In this document: piece after piece, positions 1-10,441 of the stretch | Layout: every line of letters starts with the position of its first letter | Position numbering within the stretch: position 1 is the first letter of the stretch | Source: Hymenopellis radicata | Lineage: Eukaryota > Basidiomycota > Agaricomycetes > Agaricales > Physalacriaceae | Length of the DNA stretch: 64,000 nucleotides | Assembly: GCA_015501595.1 (NCBI GenBank) | Contig: JADNRX010000254.1 | Span: 1-64,000, forward strand | Reading direction: 5' to 3' | The notes under the pieces: generated by a model | The model's input: the letters and a program-made list of their open reading frames with translations, nothing else | Told to the model about the DNA's origin: nothing | Database searches by the model: none | Translations under genes and position numbers: made by a program

Positions 1-1206
1 CGCGTGGTGATGCCGTCAATATCTGCGAAGCTATATGTATACTGCATGTCCTCCGCCGAGCGCGGCGAGTCTTCCGCATGGTCAACGATAGGGAAAATAA
101 AGTCGTCGTCGAACTCCTCTGGCCTGCCACTGGGAAGTGAATGTCCCTGATATAGAAAGCGTCCTTGATGTGAAGAGCACCGCCAGCCTCTCGAACGCGA
201 TGCTGTAATTCTAGACGCATCTGATTGTATTGCTTCAGCCATTTTCGCAAGATGCGGATCCAGAAGTGGTCGTCCACCCATTTAGTGAGCGGTCCGAGGC
301 CCTTAGCACGACAAATGTCCATTCCGGCATCTGCAAGGTTACCAAAGCCCCGACTGAAGAGGCGAGTCCAAACATGTCTCGAACATCAACCGCAAACTCG
401 TCATCGTCAAATATTCGTAGAACAACCCCGGGCCACTGGCTGGGATGTAGAGGGATCATGCGATATGCATCGGACAGGTCGCGTACAGCACCCTGAGAAC
501 CTGGTGGCAATGTCCATAACAGACGAGCCGTGTTCGCAAACGTGCCCCATAAACATGGATATAGCGTAGAATCGATGGCAGAATTAATGGAGCTTATAGT
601 AGCAGGAATGGAAGAGATTAAAAGTGGGGAATATGGATAGGACAAGTTTTCGAGCAGTCGGAACTTGCCCGGCTTGCCGGGTTTGGGAATCATAGATATG
701 GGAGAGGTTTGAAAAGGTCCTAGCACCGTCTCGATGACCTGACGCGTGTACGGCCCAAGCCATCGTCCCGTGCTAAATTCCCTCTCCGCCACAAACCGGA
801 ATGCCTCGTGGTGCTCTGGCGTCACGAGTCTGTTGGGCGGAGAGAAGGTGTGATGAATAGCGGGAACACCAAGATCGAAGCCGTGCATAATGGAGTGGGG
901 TAGTGTAGGATATTTACATATAAGACCTGTCTCCACCAGAGCTTCGTGCCAGGCCTCTGCACGAAGCGGTGTTGTCACTCGTTGCTCATGCGCCGAGAGG
1001 GCAGCTCTGAGCACCATGACTGCGCTCTCCGCATCCGGAGCATTCATGCTTCTCTGGGTGCGTCCGGCTGGTGCATCCATTACTTCGTTGCCAGTCGGAA
1101 CATAACTCCTGGCCGCTTGGGTTTTGGAGATATCCGCGCTCGTTTTTGCTGCAGCGAACGGGAGTGCGTTTGTCCCACAGTTGGTGGCGGGAGCAGTTAC
1201 GCACAT
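1..1206 (-). pseudogene. Reverse transcriptase of the DIRS-like element, frameshifted
   Basis: The frame from 1206 down to about 345 encodes the RT N-terminus and the first palm Asp (AVRDLSDAYRMIPLHPSQW). After FGLASSVGA the homology moves to another frame: AGMDICRAKGLGPLTKWVDD and WIRILRKWLKQYN continue towards base 240. Further left, DDDFIFPIVDHAEDSPRS and YSFADIDGI fit the region following the palm in this RT family. A single-base loss near 343-350 explains the shift. The catalytic Asp pair (WVDDHF) is still present but out of frame. The protein continues past the window edge. Confidence 0.75.
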
Positions 1207-2598
1207 TGTGGATGTCCCTCCCGAGGCAGATGTGACAGCGCGGCTTGACGTCGAGTTTGCGAAAGGAATCAGTTAAGGAAGTCTCCACTGTGGAAGCTGT
1301 CCCACTGGATTTTTTGGGAGACGACGTCGGATATGGTGCTGAGAATTCGCGACGCTTCATGGGCGAGCGGCGGATGGGCCCAGCTCCATCACGATCACCG
1401 CGGTCTGACTGCTCTCGAGACTTTTTCGAACTGGCGCGGCCGTGGCAGTAGGGTAACGATATCGGTGGCAGTAGCACATAGCAGTTGCAGATAGCAGCAG
1501 TGGCAGTGACAGTGGCAGTGGCAGTAGCAGTAGCAGTAGCAGTTGGCAGTAGCGGTAGCAGTTGGCAGTAGCGGTAGCAGTTGGCAGTAGCAGTGGCATT
1601 AGCAGTAGAAAAGACAATTATTGGCAAGAGGAAGAAAAGAAAAAACACGAAAAGACGTCAGCAAGGCTGTTATTATGGTCATGAGAAAAGGCTTACAGGT
1701 CTATCTCCGCTTTGAGCGAAGCCTTATCTATCTTCTTGCCCGCGCGTGCTAGCACCTCGGGCGATATCAATGCCAGATTGAACGGGCTCCCTTGCTCGTT
1801 GCGGTCGTACCACTCCTGTCGCATCCAGGCATGGTAGAGCGCCATAACCGCCTCTCCATCCTCCTCTCGCAATTCCGGTGCCATTTCCATATTGACATAA
1901 AAGGCGGAGAACATCGTGATATAGGAATCGGGGTAATTGCCTAGGTGTAGGGCACCAAGGAACGCGTTTTTCGCAGCGGAGATTTGTTTCCACGAAAGCT
2001 TGATGTCGGGGATGGCATTTGGGGAGGTGCGCGAGGCAGAGCTGGCCTGGAACGCGAGTTTACCGCCGGAGTCTTTGCCAATGCTGATGATGGACTCGTC
2101 GGTGCTGTGTCGCACAATGTCGGCTGCCTCGCGACTAGCTTCGGGGAGGAAATACCAAAGTGGACAGTACTTGCGAGCTGTCATTTGCTTCTTGGCATAC
2201 GGGTGTAGCTGCTCGCGAATGGACGTGATTCCAGCAGACTCGCTGAACCCATACAAAGGAGTCCGCTTCTTCTCCATCTCCAGCTGACTCTCCTCCTCTT
2301 TCTTGCGGAGCTGCTCCTGCTCCAGCTTCCTCGCATCCTCCTCCTGTTGCTTCCGCTGTTCCACAAGGGCCAGGTCAGCCTCAATCTGCAGCTGGTACTG
2401 CGCCCGTAGCGCCGCATTGGCCCGTAGCGCCGCATTGTCCGTTTCCCAAATTTGGCGTAGACAGGCCGCTGCTTCCTCTTCATTTGTTACGTCTGCTGTC
2501 GCAGCGTCTGAAATCAGCGCCTGGCGTCGGGGCTGGTTCGACGGCCCCGTAAAGTCGGGACACGGGATGAGACTCGGGTCGAAAGCAAGTCGCGCCAT
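986..2598 (-). CDS. ORF1, gag-like zinc-knuckle protein of the DIRS-like element (spliced)
   Basis: Two exons are inferred: 2598-1697 and 1430-986, giving 448 residues in one frame. The donor CT|GTAAGC at 1696 and the acceptor GCCAG at 1431 keep phase exactly. The N-terminal 300 residues start with MARLAFDPSL, contain a Glu/Lys/Arg-rich coiled-coil stretch (around residues 80-115), and continue with a helical gag-like region containing WYFLPEASR and ALYHAWMRQEWYDRN. Exon 2 is basic (SKKSREQSDRGDRD) and carries zinc-knuckle-like Cys/His clusters: CHICLGRDIHNVRNC, then CSDWQRSNGCTSRTH and CSGCGERSHGAQSC. The arrangement suggests an RNA-binding particle protein. The RT frame overlaps its 3' end by about 220 bases. 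The 266-bp intron is long for this window because a repeat has grown inside it. ORF1 itself looks unbroken; the RT does not. Confidence 0.65.
1490..1608. repeat. GCAGTR hexanucleotide repeat inside the ORF1 intron
   Basis: Runs of (T/C)GGCAGT/AGCAGT, then three copies of a unit reading GTTGGCAGTAGCGGTAGCA. It lies wholly within the inferred intron of the gag-like gene, so it does not change the protein. Open frames across it (Ala-Thr or Cys/Leu-rich) are artefacts of the 3n unit. Confidence 0.85.
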
Positions 2599-3416
2599 TA
2601 CAGTAGTGTATTAAGATATAGGAATTAAGTTGTGTTTTTAAAAGAAAAGAGAAAGAGCCGAGCCTGAAATGCGAGTGTCGTCGACGCGCGACTCGACGTG
2701 ATGACGGTAACGAAAGAGGAAGGAGTTACCGCATCACATGTCCGTACGAAGACCTCGATTTCCTTGAGCTCGTGCCTCACTCTTATCAAATCTACAATCC
2801 TCCTTCCAGATATTCGAGATATGCACAGTATTCACAAAGTTGCCTGTGAGCAGCAGATCGATCCCTCGACCGCTGTCTGCGTTAAGAAGGTGTTCAACTG
2901 CAATTTCGCGAGATGTGGCAAGGCCTTCTCAATAGTTGCACGGGATCCTAGCTTGGACATTGGGACTCGCAGTTTCTGTGCCATGGCGTGGCGGTTCGAA
3001 TCGCTTCATCCTTTCGGATGGAAACATCAATATGGTACTATAGACGACTTGTATGGAGGGGGTTACGATCTCATGGACCTCGTAACCATATTGGGAGAGT
3101 CGTTGTCGCACCCAAGACCGAATTTTTGGGCATGAAATTCGGTCTTGGCATCTCGATACTTTATTCGATGAATTTAATTGTTTCTTTCTATCTGTGTGAG
3201 ATTCGACACGTCCCGAGTACTGTTCAACTGAGTGATCGAGATGTTGAGCCTTTGTTGCTCTGGATAGTACACAAAAATTTAAGGAGACCATAACAAGAGG
3301 TATCAGATGGCCTACACCCGGAGTCAGCACGAATTCGGACCTGAGAGCAGAAGTTCGCCTCAATTTACGCTTGCTGCTGCTAGAGAGGAAGATAACAGAA
3401 TATTACATTTGATACC
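2599..3416. other. Intergenic, no gene recognised
   Basis: Open frames of 100-145 codons exist on both strands (for example 2698-3135 plus and 3363-2929 minus), but neither resembles a family I know. The minus-strand frame could be an alternative 3' exon of the Ulp1 gene: a donor-like GTAAGG at 3420 and a pyrimidine-rich acceptor ending CTCTCTAG near 3380 would skip the stop at 3417. Confidence 0.5.
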
Positions 3417-5750
3417 TTACTCAAACATGCTATGGGCAAGGGTACTGAGGATCTCTATGCGAAAGGCAAGAGAATACTGCGGCAATGAAAGTAAATTGTG
3501 TATATGATCTTTTCCTCGTTCTTGAAGAGGTTTCCGTGTGAACAATATACGATTCAAGATCATAAGAGAGAAGACGCCGCAATCATAGCCATTGAGCTGT
3601 TTGGGGCACTACACGGATGAGGCATATTCATACAAGGCACTGCTGGGACTCACGGATGGGTAAATGTCTGTAGTCCAGGCATCCTGCGAGAGTTCAAAAA
3701 CATCCCGTAACAATATCTGGATGCTCTGGTCAGAACGGTCAGTTTGTGTAAGTGAAGAATGACAGTAATGCACATACTGTGCATAACTTCTTAGCGTACG
3801 ACTGGGTAGGAGAGAGACTATCGTAGACGATGATAGAATGGCTGTCTTGCCAGACACACACAAGGAACCAATGCTGATCGAAGCGTTTGTTGACAGGAAT
3901 GGTCAGCAAGTTCCACTTCTGACTGGCAAAGCGATGCCTCAGTATGTTGACCTGCTCGGCATCAAGTTTGTCAATGGGCATGTCCGTTTTAGAGTCGTGA
4001 AGATATTGCGTAGCGAAAAAGGTATCCAGGCATAAAATCCCATCAGCGTTAGAGCCTGTGCATTACGTCAGCATTTTATACAGAACTGATATTGACCATA
4101 CCTTTAGGACCGTGTCCAATACAACCTGCTTGGATGAGTAGAGACAGAAAGATGAAGAGGAAGCATACCTATGTAGGCATTCATGATTTCGTCATTTAGC
4201 CATTTACGCGGAAGCAATCTTTGTAGGTCTTGAATCGTAAGGTACCGCATTAGAGAATGTGTATGTGCTGATTGCACTTGAATGGCGTCAATGTACTATG
4301 CAAAGTAAGAAAAAATAGGTCAAATGTATAAATCAACTTGCCCGCTCAATCAGTTTGATTTGACGGCCTTCGTCGACACTAATCAAGTTTTCGAAAATGT
4401 CTTGTTGAAGGAGGTCCGATAGTATCTGCAGTCTAGCTGCAACACCAGGTGACTCCCCAAGTGTTGTTCTGGATGTGTGACAAAGAAAGTGTAGATGGTG
4501 CACGATGAACCAGGTTCTGGAGTGTGAAGGGGAATCTGAGGAATCTGGGTATGTTATAACAGATTGACTCGGTTGGACGAAGGATAAGATGATCTCCTCC
4601 AATGTATCTGTATCCAAGAGGCCGCTCGGGTTCCACCGTCGTTCATCTTTAAGCCCCCGATGCATGGCCATCATGAAGGCACGTACCCCCAGGTCCTGCG
4701 AATTGCATGGCGGATGCAAGGATATGATTTCCAGAAGATGTGCGGAGATGATGAGAGGCGCAACCCCAAAGGGTTCACTCCTGATGGTGGCAGCCTTGAG
4801 AGACTTGAGGAATCGTGAGTCCCCAGTACTGGGTTTGGGCTCTGATTCAACAGACTCGCTAATTTCCAAGTCGTCGAGGAGGGAGGGAGACACGACAGGA
4901 TCGACAAGTTCAATGTTCTCCACCGACGTGTCGCCAGGCCTGTCCAGTGAGTCGAGACTCGGTGATGGAGAGTCGGTTGGCGCGGGGGTTGAAGTCGCGA
5001 CTGGATCGACAAGTTCGATATTCTCCACCGACGTGTCGCCAGGCCTGTCCAGTGAGTCGAGACTCGGTGATGGAGAGTCGGTTGGCGCGGGGGTTGAAGT
5101 CGCGACTGGATCGATATTCTCCACCGACGTGTCGCCAGGCCTGTCCAGTGAGTCGAGACTCGGTGATGGAGAGTCGGTTGGCGCGGGGGTTGGAGTCACG
5201 ACTGGATCAACAAGTTCGATATTCTCCACCGACGTGTCGCCAGGCCTGTCCAGTGAGTCGAGACTCGGTGATGGAGAGTCGGTTGGCGCGGGGGTTGAAG
5301 TCGCGACTGGATCGACAAGTTTGATGTTCTCCAGCGGTGCATCTGCGTGCTGGCCCTTGGGGTGTCCCACCAACACAACAGGTCCATCCTCCTCTTCATC
5401 TGATGCAACAATGTTTCGCAATCTTCTTCGTTTCTTCAACAAATGATTATCCTGTGTACAATCAGGAGACGCCGTAGAGATATCGATGTATCATACCCGC
5501 GACGACGACGCAGGCGAACGACGTTCTAGACATTCACGTCAGTTCTGTCGCATACATAAGTAAAAGGGAAGTTCTTACCTGGAAAAGAACGGATAGGTTT
5601 TCCACGCATCGGACGAGAGGCGACATTGGGGGTCTGGAAGTTGAATCTAGTCGGAGGAGGATCTTCCGGGAGGTTATAGGCTGGTTTGCCATGAGAAGGA
5701 ACATTGACGGGCATAAAAGTAATCGAGCGCGGCGCCATATTTCGGCTCAC
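3417..5750 (-). CDS. Ulp1/SENP-family cysteine protease, eight exons
   Basis: Exons on the minus strand: 5750-5579, 5525-5497, 5451-4342, 4295-4169, 4125-4102, 4055-3778, 3725-3654, 3608-3417. They total 2004 bases, an exact reading frame for 667 residues. The C-terminal part is a C48 peptidase domain, the fold that matures or removes SUMO-like modifiers. It has LLPRKWLNDEIMNAYIG at the domain start, catalytic His in FDQHWFLVCVW, Asp in IIVYDSLSP, and the oxyanion Gln plus nucleophile Cys in CPKQLNGYDCGVF. All four key residues appear only when the introns are removed. The N-terminus is basic and Pro-rich (MSRNMAPRSITFMPVNV), followed by an acidic patch and four 35-residue Pro/Ser/Asp repeats. 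Introns are 43-86 bp. Intron 3 uses a GC donor (GCAAGT), and exon 5 is only 24 bases. The exon-intron fit suggests a live gene. Ulp1 domains also occur in fungal transposons, so host or element origin is open. Confidence 0.8.
4920..5330. repeat. Four tandem 105-bp coding repeats in the Ulp1-like gene
   Basis: Units start at 4920, 5025, 5121 and 5226, with spacings of 105, 96 and 105 bp; a degenerate start of a fifth is at 5331. The units are nearly identical and encode a 35-residue block with TPAPTDSPSPSLDSLDRPGD. The short copy lacks nine bases (three residues) in frame. All length differences are multiples of three, so the frame is kept. Confidence 0.95.
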
Positions 5751-5892
5751 TGTGAACTGGGGGATCCACGCTCGAAGGGTGATGGTGGCAGGAAGATGGA
5801 TTCTGTGGCTGTGCTACGGTCACTTTACAGCCTCAGGGCTCAGGGCTCATGCCTAATCTCATGCCCGATAAACGTACCATCACCACCTCGCA

Positions 5893-6033
5893 ATGACCGT
5901 CCTTCCCCTAGAGCTGCTGCTGCTCATTTTCTACAATGTCTCAGTCCAGACGTTGACGTCTCTATCTCTATGCTCTCATCGAATACGAATCTCGGTTTTC
6001 CCACTCCTCTACCGTCACGTCGTAGTATTATAA
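5893..6033 (+). pseudogene. F-box gene fragment, truncated
   Basis: The ATG at 5893 opens 46 codons reading MTVLPLELLLLIFYNV, then LTSLSLCSHRIR and FPLLYRHVVVL. This matches the start of fungal F-box proteins (Leu-Pro-x-Glu-Leu-Leu, then a Leu-rich helix and PLLYRHV), which recruit substrates to SCF ubiquitin ligases. It stops at a TAA where sequence of the neighbouring DIRS-like element begins. It starts 142 bp from the divergent Ulp1 gene. Confidence 0.6.
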
Positions 6034-6563
6034 GCGAAAATGAACGCCATTTGGAGTACGAAGAGGATGATCCAATGTACGAGACCTGCGAAAGACGCCC
6101 AAGAGCGTGGTGATCCGCAGTGACCAAAACATGCGAATCTATCGACACGAAGCACCAAAGCACCTCTACTCACATTTGCATCACTCTCCTCTTTGCTCGG
6201 ATAATTGGTCGTAACGACCTGCTTCAGCTGCCATAGAGGGTGAGCAGGTAACAATCGGAAAGCACCTTTCACATCGCATTTGAACGCGACGAGTTGTGCG
6301 TCCGGATGAAGTTGACGATAGTGCAAGAGGGCTGCAATGAAGGGGTGTAGAGTATCCAGGCGCGCACCTTTAGTTTGTCTTTTGTCAGTCATATTATTCT
6401 GACAATACTCGCCAGCATTCATATGAGATATTTGACGGAGTTTGTCAGAATGAGGTTTGGGGACCGACAATAAAGGTGTACTATACATGCCTGGTAAAAG
6501 GTCCGGACCGAACGGCTGTGAGTATCTACCACACACTTCTTCTTCTCGACTCTGAGCTTCCAA
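6015..6563 (-). pseudogene. RT fragment of the second DIRS-like element
   Basis: A 182-codon frame contains YSTPLLSVPKPHSDKLRQIS, then LVAFKCDVKGAFRLLPAHPL (first palm Asp) and WQLKQVVTTNY, then LRVDRFACFGHCGSPRSWAS and FAGLVHWII. These match the first half of DIRS-like RTs, where the usual pattern is HVDR...FG...SPR.W. The second active-site Asp pair is missing because the copy ends near 6030, where the F-box fragment begins. Confidence 0.7.
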
Positions 6564-7143
6564 GAAATCTCTCTCTTTCTCCGACCGAGGTAGGATCTTC
6601 GAGTTATCCCAGGTAATTGGGTACCCGGAGTTCCAATATTAATGAGTGTCGGTCCACGGCCAGAAACCTTCGCGTAGCATGGTGACGACTGAACGGACAA
6701 ACGGCTGATTTGGGTGAGTAACCAGCTGATTTGGGTGAGTAACCAGCAGTCGTTCGAATCTAGGAATGTTGATTGGCGTCCAGACGTGAAAGAGACGCGG
6801 GTGAGTTTGGAGCGTAGTCATCGCTTCTTGATTCCTGAATTCTGAAGATGGAGGTCGAGGAAGAGGGTCGTCCAGCTCGGTATACTTCGCTGTGCGACTA
6901 GAATGATCTGAAGTGTCATTCCAAGCGAAACCGCGCATGAAACGAGGAACACGATGATCGATGGAGATGGATGTGTCTTCTTCGTCTAACCAGGTACTCT
7001 CGCGAGCGAAGGCGGCAAGGCTGAAGCGTGTAACCGGCACCGTGGTAGCGGGAGGCTCAAGACGGTGGACAGTGGTCGCAGGTGAGACAGCGGGAGGCTC
7101 GAGACACTGCGTTGCTTCAGATATACTGGTCACCTTTGATTCT

Positions 7144-8514
7144 TCATTTGGTTTTCGGATTCGGACACTGGTCGCGGCGGTGGTCTTTCTCGCAGATGGA
7201 GCAGACATGTCGTCGGCGACAGTCTCTATAGGTGCATCGGTTTGCGTTCCAGTTCGTTCCAGTTTCTGCAAATCTCGATTCGCTTGACTCGACCGCTCCT
7301 CGTAGGCTGTGAGGCGTTGATCCCGGATGCCGCAAGCCAAGAGTCTTTGTTGCCTTCGAATTCGGACACGTCGCTGAAGCGTACGTCCTTGTCCTGGGCC
7401 ATGACGTTCTGTCTGTTGTCCCTGTCGAAGGAGATGACTTGCGAGTGCCATGACGAGCTGCGAGAGTTGAAGGCTCTGAGGATATAGTCTTCATACTTTT
7501 GCAACTCGCTGCCCCGGTCGGTGAAAGCGAAGTCGATAGCTCGCTTGAAGGTATGCCACGCCTTCTGCCAGGAAGCGAGGTCGGTGATGCCGGACGTTTG
7601 ACCTGGTTGGAGATGCCTAAGGACTCCATCGAGGTCGACATAATCCCCGACGAGGACAGATTTCCAGTCTTCTTTGGAGAAGCGTGGACAGCCGGGGGCG
7701 AAGGAAATTTGGCGCTGAGCTTCCTTGGGATTTCTCGAGTGGTTTTCGAGTTGGGCTCTTGTGATGTTTCTGACGTCCCCGCCGAATTTGGTGATGAGAT
7801 TGTTTCTGTTTGCTGGTACCCACGCATAGAGGGATTTATCCAGGTGAGGTTTCCGCGTCCGTGACGCGGACGAGGAACGCGAGGAGACATCGGAGGAAGA
7901 GGAGTCTGAGGATGGCCCACTGAGTGCCGATGATGACGGCGTCGCTTGCGACCATGTCGATGTCCATGGTGTTTGTGGTGGGAAGGAGGTCGTGATGCAT
8001 ACTCAAGTTCGGGAGAATGTGGTCGCACTCGACTCCGTCCCCGGCTCGGTGGTCGTTGGATGTCTGAGGTGGTTCCCTGAACAGAGGGTTGACTCGGACC
8101 AGCTCTTGCACCTGAGGTTGGTTGCTGGCCGGAGGTTGGTTGCTGGCCAGAAGGTCGTTGCTCAGGGTTTGGTTGTTGGTTGGATTGACCACTCTGTGGT
8201 GGTTGTCCTGCACCGGAGCTTCGATCGGGGTTACTGTCGCGGTTACGCTGCTGGTCGATACCGTCGAGGAGTTGGTGCCAGGGGACCAGTCGCGAATCGG
8301 TGTAGCCCAACTGGCACGCCGTGCACCCGGAGACGACAGTGTCTTTGATTCGACTCTCTGCTTCTGCTCTGGTGAATCGCCGGAATTTGTAGGCGTCCAC
8401 AATCCCGTTGCGTGCTTGACCGACTCGTCGCTGACGCTGGTCGGGACTGATGTCGGATTGTTGCCACGGACGCATGTTGATTTGGGGAAGGACGACTCGT
8501 TGAGCATGACTCAT
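7144..8514 (-). pseudogene. Gag-like region of the second DIRS-like element, with several frameshifts
   Basis: From 8514 one frame gives MSHAQRVVLPQINMRPWQQ and a Gln/Ser/Pro- and His/Arg-rich linker. The conserved gag core then appears in another frame: SLYAWVPANRNNLITKFGGD, SKEDWKSVLVGDYVDLDGVL, then LQKYEDYILRAFNSRSSSW and DVRFSDVSEFEGNKDSWLA. The zinc motif CTYRDCRRRHVCSICEKDH is back in the first frame. The shift before the zinc motif is explained by a tandem 10-bp duplication at 7246-7265. Confidence 0.65.
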
Positions 8515-8570
8515 GAGTGCAACGATGAATATGAATATATTGAAAGTCAACGACGATGAATGGACTAAAG

Positions 8571-8642
8571 GCTCGACGGTAAGAGTTGCTTCAAGCAGAG
8601 CACAAAAGAAGACCCACCTGGCTCGACGGTAAGAGATGCTTG
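8571..8642. repeat. Direct repeat at the 5' edge of the DIRS-like fragment
   Basis: GGCTCGACGGTAAGAG followed by (T/A)TGCTT occurs at about 8571 and again 50 bp later. Its position just outside the gag start suggests it belongs to the element's terminal region, though DIRS termini cannot be confirmed here. Confidence 0.55.
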
Positions 8643-9639
8643 GTAAATTGTCTCACCGTCGCGCCAGGTGATATACAGGAAACGCGTTGAAGGCGCTATG
8701 GTAAGGAACGCGCCGCAGACGCGAGAGGAAAAGAGCGCCGAAGATGCGATGAGAGAAATAAATAAAGCGCCGCTGACGCTGCTAAGGAATAATGAGCGTC
8801 GAAGACGCACGCGTCGGAGACGCAGAGTGTGCACTCACGAGATGGCGACGTCTCACTCACGACCTGAGTGAGGTGGAGACGCGTGAGTGCTGTGGTTAGT
8901 AGAAGCGAGTGCGCTCACTTACCGATTGCCCTTGCCGTTTAACCCCGAGTTCTATTCCCCATACTGTTGGCCACACCTGATATAACGGAAGGAGTCAGCC
9001 ACTAAGACGACATTCCTGATTGGATGCTAGATGCATCGTTACGCTACCTCAACACGCCTACATATCAGATACTTCTAGCTCCACTTCACACTTGGTCTAC
9101 AATTTCAGCTACGAAGGCTTGTGCAACTACCTACATCATGGACTACGCCGAGGACGCTGGCTGTGTATGGGCGCCGAAGACGCTGCTCTCTGAAGGAACG
9201 TGGGCCCCGAAGACGCGACGAAGAGAGCACTCACAGAATCGCTTAGAATAATCGGCCATCTACACAAGACGGCAGGTTCGGACCAGCAGTAAATGCTGCG
9301 CGGGTGGGAAGGAACATGCCTGTACCTTAAGATCCGGATAGCCTTAGTAAGACTGGACACAACAGTGACCCCGACTATCCTGACTGTAAATCGAGTGAGC
9401 ACACGATGCTCACCGACGCCACCAATTCTGACACTTCCAGCCGTGACGCAACATCTCACGATGAGGTGGAGATGTGTAAGTCCTAGGGTCTCACTCGAGG
9501 GTTAAAACATGAACACAACATCAAGCTGTCTCTTGTGTAATAAATAGGAACGCGGGTGTAGCGGGCTCTGCCTATCACATACCATAACAGTAAAATGGAA
9601 AGTGTCTGTTAGTACTTACTACTGTGGAATTACTGCTGC
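8643..9639. other. Intergenic, with a clustered GCGYCGAAGACGC-like motif
   Basis: No gene recognised. Six or seven variants of GCGCCGAAGACGC are scattered between about 8725 and 9215 (for example 8730, 8799, 9171, 9204). Open frames here are short and arise from the motif. Confidence 0.5.
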
Positions 9640-10178
9640 TCAGAGGCGCTGTACGACGTAGATTCCCCAAAGCAATGTAATGATGCCAAAAGTGCCCATA
9701 ACACCTATCTCCTACAAATAAGACCATTAGCATTGAGTCAGCATATAGGTATCAATGAGCACAACATACCAGCGTATTGAGACGAAGAGTGACAGTAGCG
9801 AGGCTGCGACGTCCATCGTTTGTGACCGTCATCAGTTTTCCCTGAATGATAAGGAGTAAGTACTCGTAACTACATAGCACAAGCAAATACTTACGACTTC
9901 AGTGTGTAAATCATCAATCAAGTCATCGAAGTCATTTAAACGGTCCTCCAGCTGAGTAAGGCGAAACTCTGTGTCGGAGTCCTTGCGCCACTTGAGAAAA
10001 TCGGCCTGAGAAAGGAAGCCGGCGTCTGGAAATGAGATCTGAAGACGACATGAGCCTGTGGGGGGCTGGCGTCCCGAAATATCATTCACCTAGAATTTTT
10101 TTCAAAACATGTTAGACTCCGCGTGTCAGGATGGAAGAACATCCCTACCTGTTGGGAGTTTGAAAGACGTCTGAACAT
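9640..10178 (-). CDS. Small four-exon gene, 122-residue predicted single-span membrane protein
   Basis: Exons: 10178-10149, 10089-9895, 9841-9770, 9711-9640. All junctions are in phase 0 with good GT-AG sites (GTAGGG, GTAAGT, GTATGT donors). The protein starts MFRRLSNSQQ, has a charged, probably helical middle (FLKWRKDSDTEFRLTQLEDR and LNDFDDLIDDLHTEV, heptad-like Leu/Phe spacing), and ends with a hydrophobic helix, GVMGTFGIITLLWGIYVV, followed by QRL. That layout suggests a tail-anchored protein with a coiled coil facing the cytosol. I do not recognise the family. The clean four-exon structure in the middle of decayed transposons argues for a real host gene. Confidence 0.65.
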
Positions 10179-10262
10179 GTTGGTTGTCTGAAATGTAAAC
10201 CCACTGTAAGCTTTAGATTTATGGACGGAGAGAACAATTGGGAGTAAGAACAATTAATAGAG

Positions 10263-10441
10263 GATCACAATTGAGATTTCGAGAAAAGTCGGAAGCAATG
10301 GAAAAGGTGAGCACGTAAACTCATCCCTGCCTATCCCTGCCTCTTGCCTGCCTTGATCACAATTGAGATTCGAGTCTCGAGAAAACTCGGAAGCAATGGA
10401 AAAGGTGAGCACGTAAACTCATCCCTGCCTCTTGCCTGCCT
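10263..10441. repeat. Tandem duplication of about 90 bp upstream of the small membrane-protein gene
   Basis: Two adjacent copies start GATCACAATTGAGATT (10263 and 10355) and end CTTGCCTGCCT. They differ by a few substitutions and short indels. They lie 85-260 bp upstream of the minus-strand start codon at 10178, so they may sit in its promoter. Confidence 0.9.

Larger units (their letters stand above)
1..2598 (-). mobile_element. DIRS-like retrotransposon, cut by the left window edge
   Basis: Reading leftwards the order is gag-like ORF1 (2598 to 986), then a reverse transcriptase (from about 1206 to the window edge). The RT has the motifs I associate with the DIRS/Ngaro-type RTs common in agaricomycete genomes: SPISMIPKPGKPGKFRLLEN, then AVRDLSDAYRMIPLHPSQW, then KWVDDHF at about 280-260. 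A tyrosine recombinase and the terminal repeats would lie beyond base 1 and cannot be seen. The RT is frameshifted, so this copy is probably inactive. Confidence 0.75.
6015..8514 (-). mobile_element. Second DIRS-like retrotransposon, decayed fragment
   Basis: The order on the minus strand is a gag-like region (8514 to about 7144) followed by an RT (6563 to 6015), as in DIRS-like elements of basidiomycetes. The gag frame is broken at several places and the RT ends after its first half. This RT family (GMYSTPLLSVPKPHSDKLR) differs from the one at 1-1206, so the two are separate lineages. Confidence 0.7.

Noticed and set aside
4589..5446. 285-codon plus-strand frame
   Set aside because: Antisense shadow of the repeat-containing exon of the Ulp1-like gene.
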